A DNA stretch of 64,000 bases from Pardosa pseudoannulata (Eukaryota > Arthropoda > Arachnida > Araneae > Lycosidae), in assembly GCA_032207245.1 (NCBI GenBank), contig CM063505.1, forward strand, positions 179,129,296 through 179,193,295, written 5' to 3'. Made by a program: the position numbers and the translations under genes. A model generated the notes under the pieces. That model ran no database searches, had not been told where the DNA came from, and saw only the letters and a list, made by a program, of their open reading frames with translations. Shown piece after piece: positions 10,671-38,443 of this stretch (position 1 is its first letter; each line of letters begins with the position of its first letter).

Positions 10671-13600
10671 TCACGATAAATATTTTCCATAAAATTTGCT
10701 ATTTAAGAAATGCAAAAGGAGATTGTTATTAATTTTTACAGAATCAAACATATTCATTTCAGAAATACCCTGATACTGCATATCCAATAATTCTTGGATA
10801 TCAATTTCTATAGTATCTAAAGAGATATTCATAAATTTGGCTTTTACTGTAAATATACCAAGATCTTCACTAGGACTAATTTCAAAATGCACATTTTTAA
10901 ATTGACATAAGTCAAGATCTTTAATTTCAAGTAATATGCCTTTTTCATGTAGTTTACTACCAGTACATTTTATAGATTTTTTGTACCTCAATTCTTTAGA
11001 AGCAATATTTCTGAAGAAAAATAGCATATTATTTCGCTTCCCTATCTTCATATTCTCTAAACATACTGCTATATATTTATTGTAGTAGTCAAGTTTCTCC
11101 AAATAGAAAAGGGTTTTGCTATCCAATTGCTTTTGAACTTCTAACAACTGTAAAATTTCTCGTTTACAACTTATTCTGTATCGCCATCGATTAATAATAT
11201 CCTTTGCTATATCGTTTAAAATCTCTTGATAGTTATTTGTGTTAGAAACATAGCCAGATAATTCTAACAAATTTAGATTAAAATGTAAAGCTGCCTGAAG
11301 AGCTGATAGCGTTTTCCAGTTTTGAGACTTTCCAATCCATCCATATGAACACTCTGTATCCCTTAGTTTTATATAGCATAATTTTTCAAATTTCATCTCT
11401 TCTTGAACAGTAGGATCTTTCTCATATAAATCAGTAATAGTCTTTATATTACAAAACACTTTAAGTAAAGTTAAAATTATAAATTTTGTTTCTACATATA
11501 ATTTTTCTTCATCAGGTTCCTCTTGAACATCTAAGTCATACTTATTTTTTAGAGATAAACATATTTCTGTGCTTAAGAAATCATCTGAGGGATTACTGTT
11601 TTCTAATGTTATGAGATTCAAATCTTCAAGTATTTCATGTAAAACATCATTTGAATCAGGTGCTAGATCATACTCTTTTTCACAAAGAAGTTTATATAAT
11701 GTTTGGAGCTCATTTAAGCTTAAATAGACTTCAGGAATTTGCACAATGGCTTCTGAGAAAAATCAATATTAAATTGTTTTTCAAGATCTTTAACTTTGCA
11801 TACATCACCAAAAAGTTGCATGAACTGTTCATGGACAGTCCCTGAGATATGGATTTAGGCACATAAGATGACTCATGTCTTCTGCATATTTCTGGCCAGT
11901 TACAGAAAAATGTAAAAATTTAGCGATATTAGATAACTTTAACCTTTCATAATCAGCTAACTTCTCATTATATTGAATTGTAATAATACCATAAACATCT
12001 GGAGCAATTATAGCAGGGTTAATATAACGATAATATAAGAAATTTCCAATAATCTTGTTAAGTTCTTCAGTAGATGATGTTGGGTACTTTCTTTGTAGAG
12101 AGCGTTTTAAAACTTTTAAAATATACATCATTCCATATGGAATTAAAGACTGACCATTCAAAATAGCTTCACAAAATTTAAGCGAATATTTAAGTAAACT
12201 GTCCATATTACTATTAAATCGACTGTTTACTTCTAAGTAACAAAGAGCTTCCTCTATTGTTACATCATGTGATGTTGAAGACTTTTTCCCAGATTGCATT
12301 TCTAACTCATTTTGCCAAACTTTATATATTTCTATTGGATCCATAGAATACAAAGTTGATTTATCTTCTAACACTTCAAGTATTAATGGTTGAAGCAATA
12401 ATTTTAAGCTGTCCCGCCAATAATTTTGACGATAAAATGATATGATTATTTTCATAATTATGTTTTCACCTTTGATTATATCACTAATATTATCACCTTT
12501 TTGTTTAATATCTTCTTCCAAAGTCAAACTCAGCATTTTTAATAATAAATATTCTTCACGAGGAGTTGAGCCAAAATTATACAAAGAAAATATAATTGAT
12601 TCAATCAATGATGTTGCTAGATTAGATGGCAATGAAACAATGAGACGAGAAAGATATCTAGGCTTTGTCTGTAACAAATATAATAAATTCTCATATGACG
12701 CAATTAGTGAGTTATAATTTTTACTGAATAATTTAAAACTGCGATTTTTAAGTTCAGACAGAGTAATTTCACTTTTCTTCAATTTTACATTTTGTTTTTT
12801 CTTTTGTTTTAACAACTCTTCTAAAGTTATACGGTTTCTAATTAAAAGACCAATTTTTATATCCATTTCATCAATTTCTCTAAGTAGAGTTTTATTATAT
12901 CGTATGGTTTGTACGACTTTTCCTTTAATAGTGTGCAATTCAAATTCTTCTGAATAATCATCATTGCTTATCTGTAACATGTAAGTTATATTTTGCATTA
13001 ATGATAGTGGAGGTTTAGAAGAATGAGCAAGTATATTAAGATTTTGGTTTAATTTAAACATCCTCCATTGTCTCTGAATTAATCTTGCTGCTGCATGCAT
13101 TTTTAAGTTATTAGCTTTATGCTTTAAATACCTTTTCCTAACCACACACATTCGGAAAAATGACTGTAACCTTAAAGCTGCTACATTATGAACAGGTGTG
13201 TATATTCCTTTAAATACCTTAGCTTGAAATGAATAATTTTGTCTGATTATATAACCTCTAATATAAGACTGTAAAGATATGAGACAAGTTTCAAAATTTT
13301 TATTTTTAAGGCGATAACACTGATTTTTGACAGCAATGATACCATCAGAAATGTCATTTTTATTTAAAAATATGGAATATAAAATGCCTAAATTCCATGC
13401 AGTTTCTAGTGTTTTCAAGTTTAAATAAAAAGTTTGTTCAGTTGATATATCCCATCTTATCCAAGAACTACTAGTAATACACTTACTAGGTGGACAATTA
13501 TTATATTTTTCCTGCTTTCTTATTTTAAGTTCAGTTAGATATGTTTCTTTACAGCCTACACATAAAGATTTATTTTCATACAGTGTTTTGAGTGAATCAA

Positions 13601-15452
13601 ACAAGAGAGTGGAGTCATTTTTATCAATGGATATGTTTACACTTGTTAAACATGCACAAAAATATTCTGCATCTTGAACCAATTTATTCCCAACATTAAT
13701 TTGATTTTGGATTTCATTAGAAGTTAAAATATCATACTCTGATTTTTTCCCTTTATATTCTAACAACAGAGATAAGTAAATATCTTTGTTCTTTGGATGT
13801 ACACATAATATAGAAGAATCAGATGATAATGAATTTATTAATAAATATGTATCTTTCTGTGAGAGAGCAAACTTCACATTTTCTATTAGAGCAAATGAAT
13901 GCTGTTCTTGTTTAAATACAGCATTGACATTAGTTATGCAATTTTTAATTTGTTCTGTTGATAAAAAATCAAGATTATTTTTATGCTTTAGTTCACTTAA
14001 CGCAGTAAGATACTGAGATTTCAAATTCACATTCAACTCCCAACTCTTTATTACAGGATTTGACAGAGCTTTAAATACCTCATCTTCTTTACACTGAATT
14101 ACAGCTAAGCTTAAATCCAGAAGAGCAGTTAATGTAGGGATATTCATTTGTATGTCATGTAAATTTAAGAAACTTTTTTTCATTTCTCTTAGGCTTTTCA
14201 ATTTTAAATGGTAAAACTGCCTTCCTACATCATACAAATGAATATCTGAAACTATAGATTTCAAAATGTTAAAACTTGCAAAATAATCATCACCAGAAAG
14301 TATATTATTTAAATTAATTACAGCAGTGTCTATCTCATGGTTTTTCAATTTATTGTAGTTGACAAATGATACAAGAGACTGTATCTCAGACAAACTGCAA
14401 ATGCTATCTTCATTATCTTTAAAAACGTCTTTGAAATGAAATATATATTCACTTGCATTTTCTGTAATAACATCTGAAACATCCAAAAGCGGATGTTTTA
14501 AACAACTTAAAAATTCCCTAACATTACTGTAAAAAGCAGCACTTTTGAGATTACTAATAATCTTTACCATATTTACTGAATCTATCTCTTCCTGAATAAT
14601 TTTATGAGTTAAAAAATCCCAACATGGCTCATAAGTATTGCTTAAATGCTTAAGACTCATTTCTGTTGTTCTTCCAGATTTTAAATTTGATAAAACTACC
14701 TGATAACTCTGAGCATTTTCTTCAAAAATATTCTGAAGCTGAGCATTGGGATTCATTAAAGTTGCAAATAAATGTTCACTATTCCCATTACAAATTGCAA
14801 TATTGATTGCGATAACTGCCGCATGCAAAGTAGCTTCGTTTGGTGTTATTTCTTTACTTAAAATCCACCCAATTTTGTTGAAGGAGGGTAACTGAATCCC
14901 AAACTTTTTAAATTCTGTTGATACTGAATTAATCTCTTCTAAACTAAATTTGATTTTTCCCATTAAATCAATAATTTTTATGCTTTTGCCGCATCTGTGG
15001 AGATATAAATTAAGAGCATGTAAACAATATATAGCCTTGGGCATATTTTTCTTTCCATAAATGTCAAAACAACTGGGATAAAAATAGGAAGGTAAACCAA
15101 CAGCTTTCATTGCCAAAATCCAATAATTTATGTTATCGGTATGCTTGTAATGTAAGCCAGTGTCACTGTATATTTTTTGATCGGCATCAAAAATTTTTTT
15201 TCTAGGGACAACATGGGGAGCAATAAAATTTCCTAATTTGGCAAAATATACACCATTTCTCAATCTTACCTCTAGCTCAGTAGAACGAGGAAGATTTTCT
15301 TGAATGCATTCCTGCATCCAAAGCCTAGCTTCTTCTAAGTGACACAAATATCGATAAGCCGCATTTTCTTGTCTTAATTCATCTATGTCCCTTGATGACA
15401 GTCTAGATGACACAGACAAATATAGGGAAGTGCTTTCATTGTTACAGTCCAT
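10671..15452 (-). CDS. IQGAP-like scaffold protein, intronless copy with a frame break
   Basis: IQGAPs are large cytoplasmic scaffolds that bind actin, calmodulin and Cdc42/Rac. The start chosen is the ATG at 15452 (MDCNNES), because conserved sequence begins soon after; an upstream in-frame ATG at 15575 adds 41 unconserved residues. Domains follow the family order: CH about residues 30-155 (YLCHLEEARLWMQE, LRNGVYFAKLGNF, CIYC-type YCLHALNLYL), WW-like about 662-690 (WIRWDIST), at least three IQ motifs about 715-805, GAP-related domain from about 917 (including YYRYINPAIIAPDVYG), and RasGAP_C ending LLLHFLNSKFYGKYLS. Total length of about 1590 residues matches the family (about 1650). A TGA at 11829-11831 ends the first 1,208 codons, and the same frame reopens by 11757. 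The bases between stay IQGAP-like in another frame. Related genes usually have dozens of introns and none is seen here, so a retrocopy is likely. Whether it still makes protein is unresolved. Confidence 0.85.
11752..11833 (-). other. Frame-shifted patch in the IQGAP-like gene
   Basis: The first frame runs to CCA TGA (stop at 11829-11831). Shifting +1 there gives EQFMQLFGDVCKVKDLEKQF, which still aligns with the IQGAP segment after the GAP-related domain. Conserved sequence then returns to the original frame near EAIVQIPEVYLSLNEL, after a shift of the opposite sense beside an A5 run at 11758-11762 (T5 on the coding strand). Two compensating one-base changes therefore bracket about 26 codons. 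Possible causes are assembly indels at short homopolymers, true disabling indels, or (unlikely) recoding. Confidence 0.75.
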
Positions 15453-16091
15453 ATCAACAACTGCACAGCTATAAAATGAAGCCAATAAATAGTTGTCCAA
15501 AAGTTTTACAATTTGCTTATTCAAATTACACAGCAAATATAGAGGAACCACAGCGAAGTTTCTCTTCGGTAGCAAACATTCCCTTTAATAACAATTTCGT
15601 ATTTCGCGGTTGCAACCGAATTAGTTATTTCGTATATGAATTTGTTGAGTTGTCCAGCTGTTTGTAAACCATAGATGTTAGAATAATCCTAAAGATGCAT
15701 TATTTTAAAACTCCTTTTCCTCTCAAAATAGAAATTATCTTTTTTTTTCTCTATAAGAATAGTATTTTTTCCTTTTTCTGGTAACGAGAAAAAATTTTGA
15801 ATTAAATAATGGGGTAGAACGGCTTTCTATTTTGAGTAATATTGACATCAAATGCAGTAATTCAGAGAAGTATTTGACATGTTGTGCGCATGTGACTTCA
15901 TTATTCTACTAAACAACAAATTTTGTTCTCGTGTTGTAATTTACGTATGAACATGAATGAGATTTTTTAATAAACTTTGATAATATGAATTATTTTTGTG
16001 TTGAGAATTGCAATAAAAGTGATGAATTTTCGTATGAAAGTTTTGATGTTGTTATTTACCACATACATTAAAATAATTATTACAAAAAATC
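15453..16091. promoter_or_regulatory. Divergent intergenic region between the IQGAP-like gene and the TMEM130-like gene
   Basis: The two start codons point away from each other across 639 bp. It should hold the 5' UTR and promoter of the TMEM130-like gene and whatever drives the IQGAP copy. The left third (15,550-15,660) has several CG dinucleotides against an AT-rich background. No clear TATA box or initiator could be fixed by eye. Confidence 0.35.
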
Positions 16092-31612
<15,521 letters not shown>

Positions 31613-32310
31613 TTGATTTACTCATTTATGTTACTTTTAGCAGTTGTATGGATTTCAAGAATATATTGTAACCATTTAACTGTTCTTACTGTGATATGCA
31701 ACATTTACTTTCATGGTTGGTAGGGTATATGTTATAAAACATAGATAAATATTTATGTGAAAATAAATATTTTATTAATTATGGCATTTTAACTCGGATG
31801 TGTATTTTAATCACTTACTTCAGTTCCATGCATATATTTTACAGTGACATGTATAATCTTATGCTCACAGTGACAATATTTTACAATTTTAGATTTCCAG
31901 TAGTAAATAACTGTTTATTGTATCAAAATATATATTTAAAAGTATTTTTAAAAGGAGGTGGTTTATAATCCTTAAAGCAAACATAATCATATTCTTATTT
32001 CATACGTTTGGCCAAGTTTCATGGAATTATTACTGTTAATTAAGAGCTTATTAATATTTATTGCAATGAATAAGGTATAAATAAATGTGTATTGTTCACA
32101 TTAACCATTACTGATGTAAAATTTTTACATTTCTTCTCCTTTGTACTGAAGATGTTTTCACCTTTAAATTTAAGTAACTAATGTTTTTCGCATTACCCCA
32201 AAAAATAATGGCAAGTAAATTTTTATTATTTATATTTTCTTTTGATTGGCATCAATTTTTTCATGTACATAATGTGGCCAATAATGAAGTAAATCCTTGT
32301 TATTAATATA
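31613..32310 (+). other. 3' UTR and flank of the TMEM130-like gene
   Basis: AT-rich sequence after the stop at 31610-31612. A poly(A) signal AATAAA lies at 31762-31767, about 150 nt downstream. Nothing else is seen up to the next repeat. Confidence 0.6.
31762..31767 (+). terminator. Poly(A) signal of the TMEM130-like gene
   Basis: AATAAA, 150 nt after the stop codon, within GTGAAAATAAATATTTTATT. Confidence 0.5.
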
Positions 32311-33315
32311 CTAGCTACTTAGCATCAAGCTTTTGGTATGGGTATTTAAGGCCCCTAAGTAAACTGTTGGGTTATACTTTAAAATGGATTTAAATTTTAC
32401 AATAATTATACCAGCATTTTTAAGAATTTAAAAAATAAAGTAACTCAGTTTAAGAAAACGAATAACACATTTTATTTCCTTCATAAACTGAACACTATAT
32501 TTAGCAATTTTTCTTTCCACTTGTCTAAAGGAAAAGAATTATATTTCTTGCATGATTATTTAAAGATAATCAAGGTCTATTATACAAATAAAAATATCAA
32601 GACTGATCTTACCAAAGATTATCAGAAGTTTGCTAGATTTTTATATAGTAAAAAATTTCTGATTAGCTCTAATTGACTTTTGTAAAATAGTTCTAAGTGT
32701 GAGAAAATAATAAAATGTAAAATAGTTTTAATTTTCCAAATGGTTATTATTTTACTAAAACAGTAATATATTTTCATTTGGAAAAAAAATGGTAGAATTT
32801 AAGTTAAAGAGAAAGAAATTAAATAACTCATCATGTAAATTACCCCAGAAAGCCCTAAACTTACTTTAAAAAACATTTTAAACACTATCTCATGAATTAA
32901 CTTACTCATAAGATTTTAATTATTTTAGCACATAATTTAAAAGAAAATATGACATAGCACCAAAATATAAGCACCAAACGCAATAAAATTGGCATCTAAA
33001 AATTTGATAAATATAGCATAATCTAATTTAAAATGAGATATTCCAAAAATTTGATAAAATAAATTAAGTAAATATTGTTATCTGAAAACATATGTTATCA
33101 TGTGAATTATATTACTGAAAAAAATTTAATTCTCCACAAAAAAAAAGTTCTATTGCCACACATCTTTGACTTTTAAACAATTTGACTTACTTAAAACCTT
33201 CCCAGAGTTGACTTGAGTCTCATGTAAATTTTTTTATGAACCATCCAGTCAATTCAGAATGCATAGCAAACTTTCACACAGACACGTACATACATATAAA
33301 GGATTATATGTATGT
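32311..33315 (+). repeat. Interspersed repeat family C, copy 2
   Basis: It starts ACTAGCTACTTAGCATCAAG and ends near ATAAAGGATTATATG, co-linear with 22,772-23,790 over about 1 kb. A short tract of alternating ACAC/ATGT sequence follows (33,275-33,360). Non-coding. Confidence 0.6.
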
Positions 33316-34140
33316 ATGCAAATGAGTATGTGAATGCATTAAACAACATGCACACACATAATATAGGAGTGTACTAATAGAGGTGTTTAATTTTTATTCC
33401 TTAGAATGAGTATGATCCCTGTAAATGTATCAAAATCTTCAGTATTCCTATTTTTCAAGAAACATTTTTTAATTTTTTCATCCTTATTTGTTAAGTAAAA
33501 ACTTGCTTTGGAGCCTGTTTTTGGAATTGCATAAAACCATTTGTTTTAACTGATTAAAATAATTTAAGATTGATTTGGAAAATTTTTACCTAAATTATTG
33601 GAATATGACTTTTAAATTTAGTATTTAGTACCGGGTGACCGAGCTCCGCTCAGAGAAAACAGGTATCGAAGCTAACTCGAAGATTTAAATTTTCAATTGT
33701 GATTTATCAAAACAATACATGCCATAAGAAAATTTGTGAAACCATTAGTGAAAAGATAACCGGTTAAAGTGCACCATTGCAAACTATTCTAAACAAAGTT
33801 GTTTGGAAAGGGAACTATTCTATACAAAGGTAAAGTTTGAAAAGTCATAGAAAATAAAATGTAATTGATAACAAAAAATTATACAATTAAAGAAATGGTA
33901 CAAAGTGAGCAGTGTAAAGATTGAAGTGTGTTGAATGGAGAAGCATTCTGACAATGACGGTATCTTCTAGTTGTCCATTTGCGGGTATAATTGAGTTGAT
34001 CGCTTGTTGTTCCAAAATTCCGGCTCCTTGAAGCATTTCATGTAGAGGTGCGTTCTGCATGTTGAAAATGTAGCTTGAAATCTGATGAATGTTGAAATGT
34101 CGAACTTTGTTGACGGTGATTTGAAATCGAAATCAGTTCC

Positions 34141-34230
34141 TTAACACGTTCGCTGCCACCGACGCACTGGCGCGTCAGAGCGGCACCTCCTGGTATGCCG
34201 ACGACGCACTAACGCGGCGACGGACTTTGA
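34141..34230 (+). mobile_element. Possible piggyBac-type terminal fragment
   Basis: TTAA at 34141-34144 is followed by CACGTTCGCTGCCACCGACG and further CG-rich sequence, resembling a piggyBac-like terminus. No matching second end was found, so it would be a truncated relic. Confidence 0.35.
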
Positions 34231-34475
34231 TAAGTTATATGCTCTGTGTTTAGTGTGGCTTTGGAAATTGAACGGCGAGGTTGTTTCGGCACGTTAGTGA
34301 AGCATTATTTTTTAATTTTTTGTGGTTGGTTTTCAAAATTTTTGTTTGCATTTTTTTTTTTTTACTATATCGTTTATGTGTTATATATACTTTGCTACAT
34401 TAATTTAATATTTAGAGTTGATAGAAAATAAAAATGGAAACCGATATCAAGGAATAAAGACAAATCAATAAAGAC

Positions 34476-34720
34476 TTTTATTATTATTATTATTAATTCG
34501 TCAGAACTACAGCCAATCGATTCCTCGTGGTCGAAAACCCCCGGGTACCAATTTTCACTTGGTTTGGACGCATGAGAAAAAAGTTTGCCCGCACCGGGGT
34601 TCGAACCCGGCCCTATCTGTAGCGCCGAACTACGTGACCTTAGCGCGTCAAAACCGATGCCAATCGATTCCTCGTGACCCAAAACCCCAGATCCCCAAGT
34701 TTACTACAGTTTATTAATTC
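34476..34720 (-). repeat. tRNA-derived SINE with (TAA)n tail
   Basis: On the minus strand a B box GGTTCGAACCCC lies about 34596-34607 with an A-box-like CACGTAGTTCGG upstream. The element ends in a TAA microsatellite at about 34476-34494. A motif containing CCAATCGATTCCTCGTG is repeated at about 34513 and 34661, on either side of the tRNA-like head. Confidence 0.55.
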
Positions 34721-34779
34721 TGGGGCGATTTTCGACTTGACAACCATTCCTCGTATTATAGTATAGGATAGATGATGTT

Positions 34780-36605
34780 ATAGTGGGATACCTTCAGTTT
34801 GCAAGCAAATTCAAACAATTTCAAAAATATTAGGGAACTGTAATATTTATTTCATTACCTATTTGCAGAAGAATACCCTGTGATCAGCTTCTCTAGTTTG
34901 TAGCTATGCATTTCATCTGACTACTTGTAATATTTACACAAAGTAAAATACCAGAGCAAGTACAGAGGAATTTGTAACTGTAGATATATAAAATTTTCAA
35001 AGGTGTTATGCACTGCAAAAGCTCTGGAATTTGTGGATTTCACATTACTGGATTATCTTGGGATATCTATTAAAAGGAAACATATTAATGAATAATAATC
35101 CCCAAACTACTGTGATAGTCTACTAAACTCTCAATCTTGAAAGAATAGGTTGAAACTTGGTTAGTAATTTTGGCAGCATAAAGCAAGGAGGTACTGAAAA
35201 AAGCAAAGGTCATTTACAATTATGAGGAATAGAAATACTTAGGGATGAAAACTATAAAATGTGTGAAACAGAAAAAAAAAAATTATAACATAGGGACAAA
35301 AATACAAACGATACTTAAGAGAGCATATCTGATTTTCAGAATTAAGTCAAAATTGTATTTTGTTTCCAGCTGTGCTAATAAACAGGTACATAATTATTGA
35401 GAAAAATTAATCCAAGAATGTTCTTGTGCTGCTATTGCTCTTTTGAGACTTAAGGAGTCATATGCAATTATCTGCACATCTATTTCATTTTAATCATGAT
35501 TCAGTTGCTGTTTTGCTTCCCCATATAGAAAATACTGTAATCATCATAACATCAGACCTTGATATTTGATTAATATTGACATATTAAAGTCCTTTATATT
35601 TAAAGTTAGTATTACATGGGTCAACTTTTGTAACTAGCAATTCCTTGTGATCTGAACCCTAACAATTTTTAATTCACTTCTCTCATCCACATTGGATTGT
35701 TGGGTTGCTGTAACTAAACTTGTTTCAAATTCCAGAACATTACGTTTTTAATCATTATAGTGAAAATTCCACATGAAGCAATTTTCAGTATTGTAGACTC
35801 TTGTTTATATATATATATATATATATGCAGAGAATAAATTTGTCCTAAATGTATCTCTTTTCTTAAATTAATTCTACATCAACTGACCACATTGCAGCTA
35901 TCATTTTCATACTATCTCCCATGTTATTTTGTAGGTTGGGTTAAAGACCATTACATCAAAATTTCATGGCCTTTCATTGGATATAGTGAGATAGTTGCAG
36001 TTATTTGTTGCTATTTCATCTTAAAATTGCTCTTGTTTGCAATTTTTTAATGGCATGGCATTCAGAGGATTGTCCACACATTTGCTCAGACATACAATAC
36101 ACAGCATAACATCATTTTGTGATGTAAAAAGAATATTTTTTAAATTAAAATTTTTTAATTACTATTTCAAATTTTTTGGCAAGTATGGAAAGTATTCTGG
36201 TTTGTCAAACTTGGAATGCATGTCATGTAATTGCTATCCCTGGAAATTTTTGATTAAATTATTTGAGGTGGCTCAAGATGAATATCTGATTATTCTTAAT
36301 ATGGACAGCTAATTTTAGCCTTGCAACCCTGAAAGTTGAAGCTTAACTCAGCACAACAAACCCTTTTGGACTAAATTAGGAAATTATGAATACCGAATGA
36401 GTATTGCATAAAAGGTTAATTTGAAAGTAAAATATTTTAAAACAGAAGCATGTAAGTGAACCCGTACTTGAGTCTTTAGCCTCTCAGGAAAAGACATTTT
36501 TCAAAAACATTATTTGCAAATAACCATCACACTAGCAAAAGATCATAAGAAGCAGCTAACATTATACTGTACAATAAATTATTATTAAGAGTATATATAT
36601 AGATA
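34780..36605. other. Intergenic AT-rich sequence with family B copy
   Basis: No gene recognised. It contains family B copy 2 (35,120-35,345) and a short TA run near 35,806-35,826. The 91-codon frame at 36037-36312 has no recognisable domain. Confidence 0.5.
35120..35345. repeat. Interspersed repeat family B, copy 2
   Basis: Co-linear with 22,010-22,270. Shared blocks include GGTCATTTA, GAAATACTTAGGGATGAAAA and a trailing AAGAGAG. Confidence 0.5.
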
Positions 36606-36606
36606 T

Positions 36607-37060
36607 ACAGGATGTCCCAGGAAAACCAGATAAACTATGCACAATCAGATTCATTGTTTGGAATGCATAAAAAATGCCCAAAGAAATGTACCTCTACAAT
36701 CCATAGTTTCCATAAAAATGCAAGAGAAAATTTATGACGTCATATTCAGTTTATGAAAAAACTAATTCTTTGAAACATAAACCTGCATAATTTTAAATAG
36801 GACAATGTTCGAAATGTTCCCCGTGCACATGGAGGCATACATATGCGCGTCATAGAACAATTGACTGTAATGTTCTAGCATCATAGTGTCCACAAAAGTA
36901 AACGCACTGCAGAGACGAGGAACTAAGTCCATTTCTGAAGTAACTGGGTCTTGATAAATGAATTCCTATAGATGGCCCCATCAGAAGAAATCTAAAAGGA
37001 TCAGATCTGTTACCTTTATATTTATTGTCTATTTTGTTTCCACTACACACTGATTAACAT
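36607..37060 (-). pseudogene. Tc1/mariner (IS630-type) transposase 3' fragment
   Basis: The minus strand reads, with frame changes, PFRFLLMGPSIG near 36,970 and RAYVCLHVHGEHFEHCP near 36,840-36,800. The first resembles the DFFLWGxxK block just after the last catalytic residue of IS630-type transposases, and the second the terminal GGHFEHLL block. The left edge ACAGGATGTCCCAGGAAAAC (36,607-36,626) resembles the end of such elements. Only the last third of the gene is present and it is disrupted. Confidence 0.55.
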
Positions 37061-37388
37061 TTTTGTTAATGTAACCTTCAGTTTAGTTTCTTCAATTTAA
37101 CCAGTACTTTCTAATTGTTATTTTTTCTATTCCGTGAAGAAGCCTTCATGTCATGCTAATTTGTTTTGTTAACTGTATTTTATAACCAGCAGAATATATA
37201 AAGGCATATCGCTCGTTATTCTGTGTGATGCTATTATTTTGACGATTAGAGCTGTGTCTCGTTTCTCAATATGTCCTATGCTTAATGAAGATGCCTGTTT
37301 TTTTTATTATTATGTTAAACTCAATGTTTTTTTTTTAAATTTAGTCATGATATTTTAAAAATAAAGTCAGTGACAAATCGCATGCGAA

Positions 37389-38412
37389 GTGATCATCTTT
37401 TATTCCGCAAGGTTATTTTTATCGATGAGTTGGGATGGTTTAAAAGAAACCAGGAATAATGTCAAGAAGCTTCCAAGTTATAAAATGATTACAGTAGTGG
37501 TTATGGGCCCAGCACTTCGCAGTAACCTGAAGCTTGAAAATATTTCTTTTTCCTGTGGTGAAATGGAGGTTCCCAGAATTCCATTGCTGACCTCAACAAA
37601 CTAGAATGTTTGGAAGAAGAATGTGAAGGTTTGTCTTATGCACAGTGGTAGCTGGCAATTTATTTGAGAGAAAGATGAAGATGTGAAGGATGGGGAGGAT
37701 ACCAAGGACACTAAGGAAGAAAAAGATACTATGACATTTCATGAAAGAAATGAACTAGAATTATGGAAGACACGTGCATATACTATAATTTATTAGTGCA
37801 TTTCCGATGAGTTCAAATCACTTTTGGATGAAACTACAGATGGGAAAAAGGCATGCGATATTCTTTGCAAATATTTTGAACCCAATACACATGCTCGTCT
37901 AATGAAACTATTGGATATATTTTTTGGTATCAAATTTCAAGCTGGAGAGACAGTTGGACTTTTTATCTGTCCTGTAAAAGAAGCAGCATCGAACTTGCAA
38001 GAGGCAGGACACACTATGTCAGATCTATATATTGGTTTCCAGTATATTAAAAGCCTACCAGCCGAGTTGAACCCTATAGTTCAACAAATTTACAGATGGT
38101 CTAATAAAGATTTCGTACCAAATAAAATTGAAAAGAACTTCTACTGGAGGCCAGCCACCTATCTGAAATGTGTGGAGTACACAGTACGGACAATCTACCT
38201 GTTGCTTATGTTGAACAGTTTCTAATTTGTAATGTAGTGGTAAAATCCTAGCAAACCGGTACAGCTGTTTCTTGTAATTTAAGTGATGTTCTCTGCAAAG
38301 ATTGATTCCAATGTTAAACAGTGTAAATTTAAAGGGAGATGTAATTATTGTGGAATAATTGGGCATAAGAAATCTTCTTGTTATAAACGGAAAATCAAGG
38401 ATGATTCTTGTT
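37389..38412 (+). pseudogene. Ty1/copia-type gag remnant
   Basis: One frame, interrupted by several stops, carries the copia Gag layout. A start-like MEVPRIPLLTSTN and VWKKNVKVCLMHSGSW lie near 37,563-37,660. A UBN2-type helical core follows at 37,824-38,110 (ACDILCKYFE, KLLDIFFGIKFQAGETVG, LQEAGHTMSD, SLPAELNPIVQQ). A CCHC zinc knuckle CNYCGIIGHKKSSC lies at 38,340-38,381. In-frame stops at about 37,602, 37,665, 37,794 and 38,223 make it inactive. Protease, integrase and reverse transcriptase are not visible downstream, nor are LTRs. Confidence 0.7.
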
Positions 38413-38443
38413 AAAAACAGATCATAACAAGAATCATCCTTGA
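38395..38443. repeat. 18-bp perfect inverted repeat
   Basis: TCAAGGATGATTCTTGTT (38395-38412) and its reverse complement (38426-38443) flank a 13-nt loop at the end of the copia gag remnant. Confidence 0.85.

Larger units (their letters stand above)
33632..34775 (+). mobile_element. GC-richer composite repeat with nested insertions
   Basis: It opens with TACCGGGTGACCGAGCTCCG and closes with CGTATTATAGTATAGGATAG. Similar opening and closing motifs mark RTE-related non-autonomous repeats in many arthropods. Inside are a piggyBac-like end at 34141 and a tRNA-like SINE at 34476-34720. No intact coding frame. Confidence 0.45.

Noticed and set aside
11745..11833. Short intron in the IQGAP-like gene
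   Set aside because: The bases between the two open pieces still encode IQGAP-like residues in a shifted frame, so they are exonic, and no suitable GT/AG pair restores the frame without losing them.
10300..15800. Target-site duplication around the IQGAP retrocopy
   Set aside because: I looked for a matching direct repeat next to the A tract and upstream of the gene and found none. The retrocopy idea rests on missing introns only.
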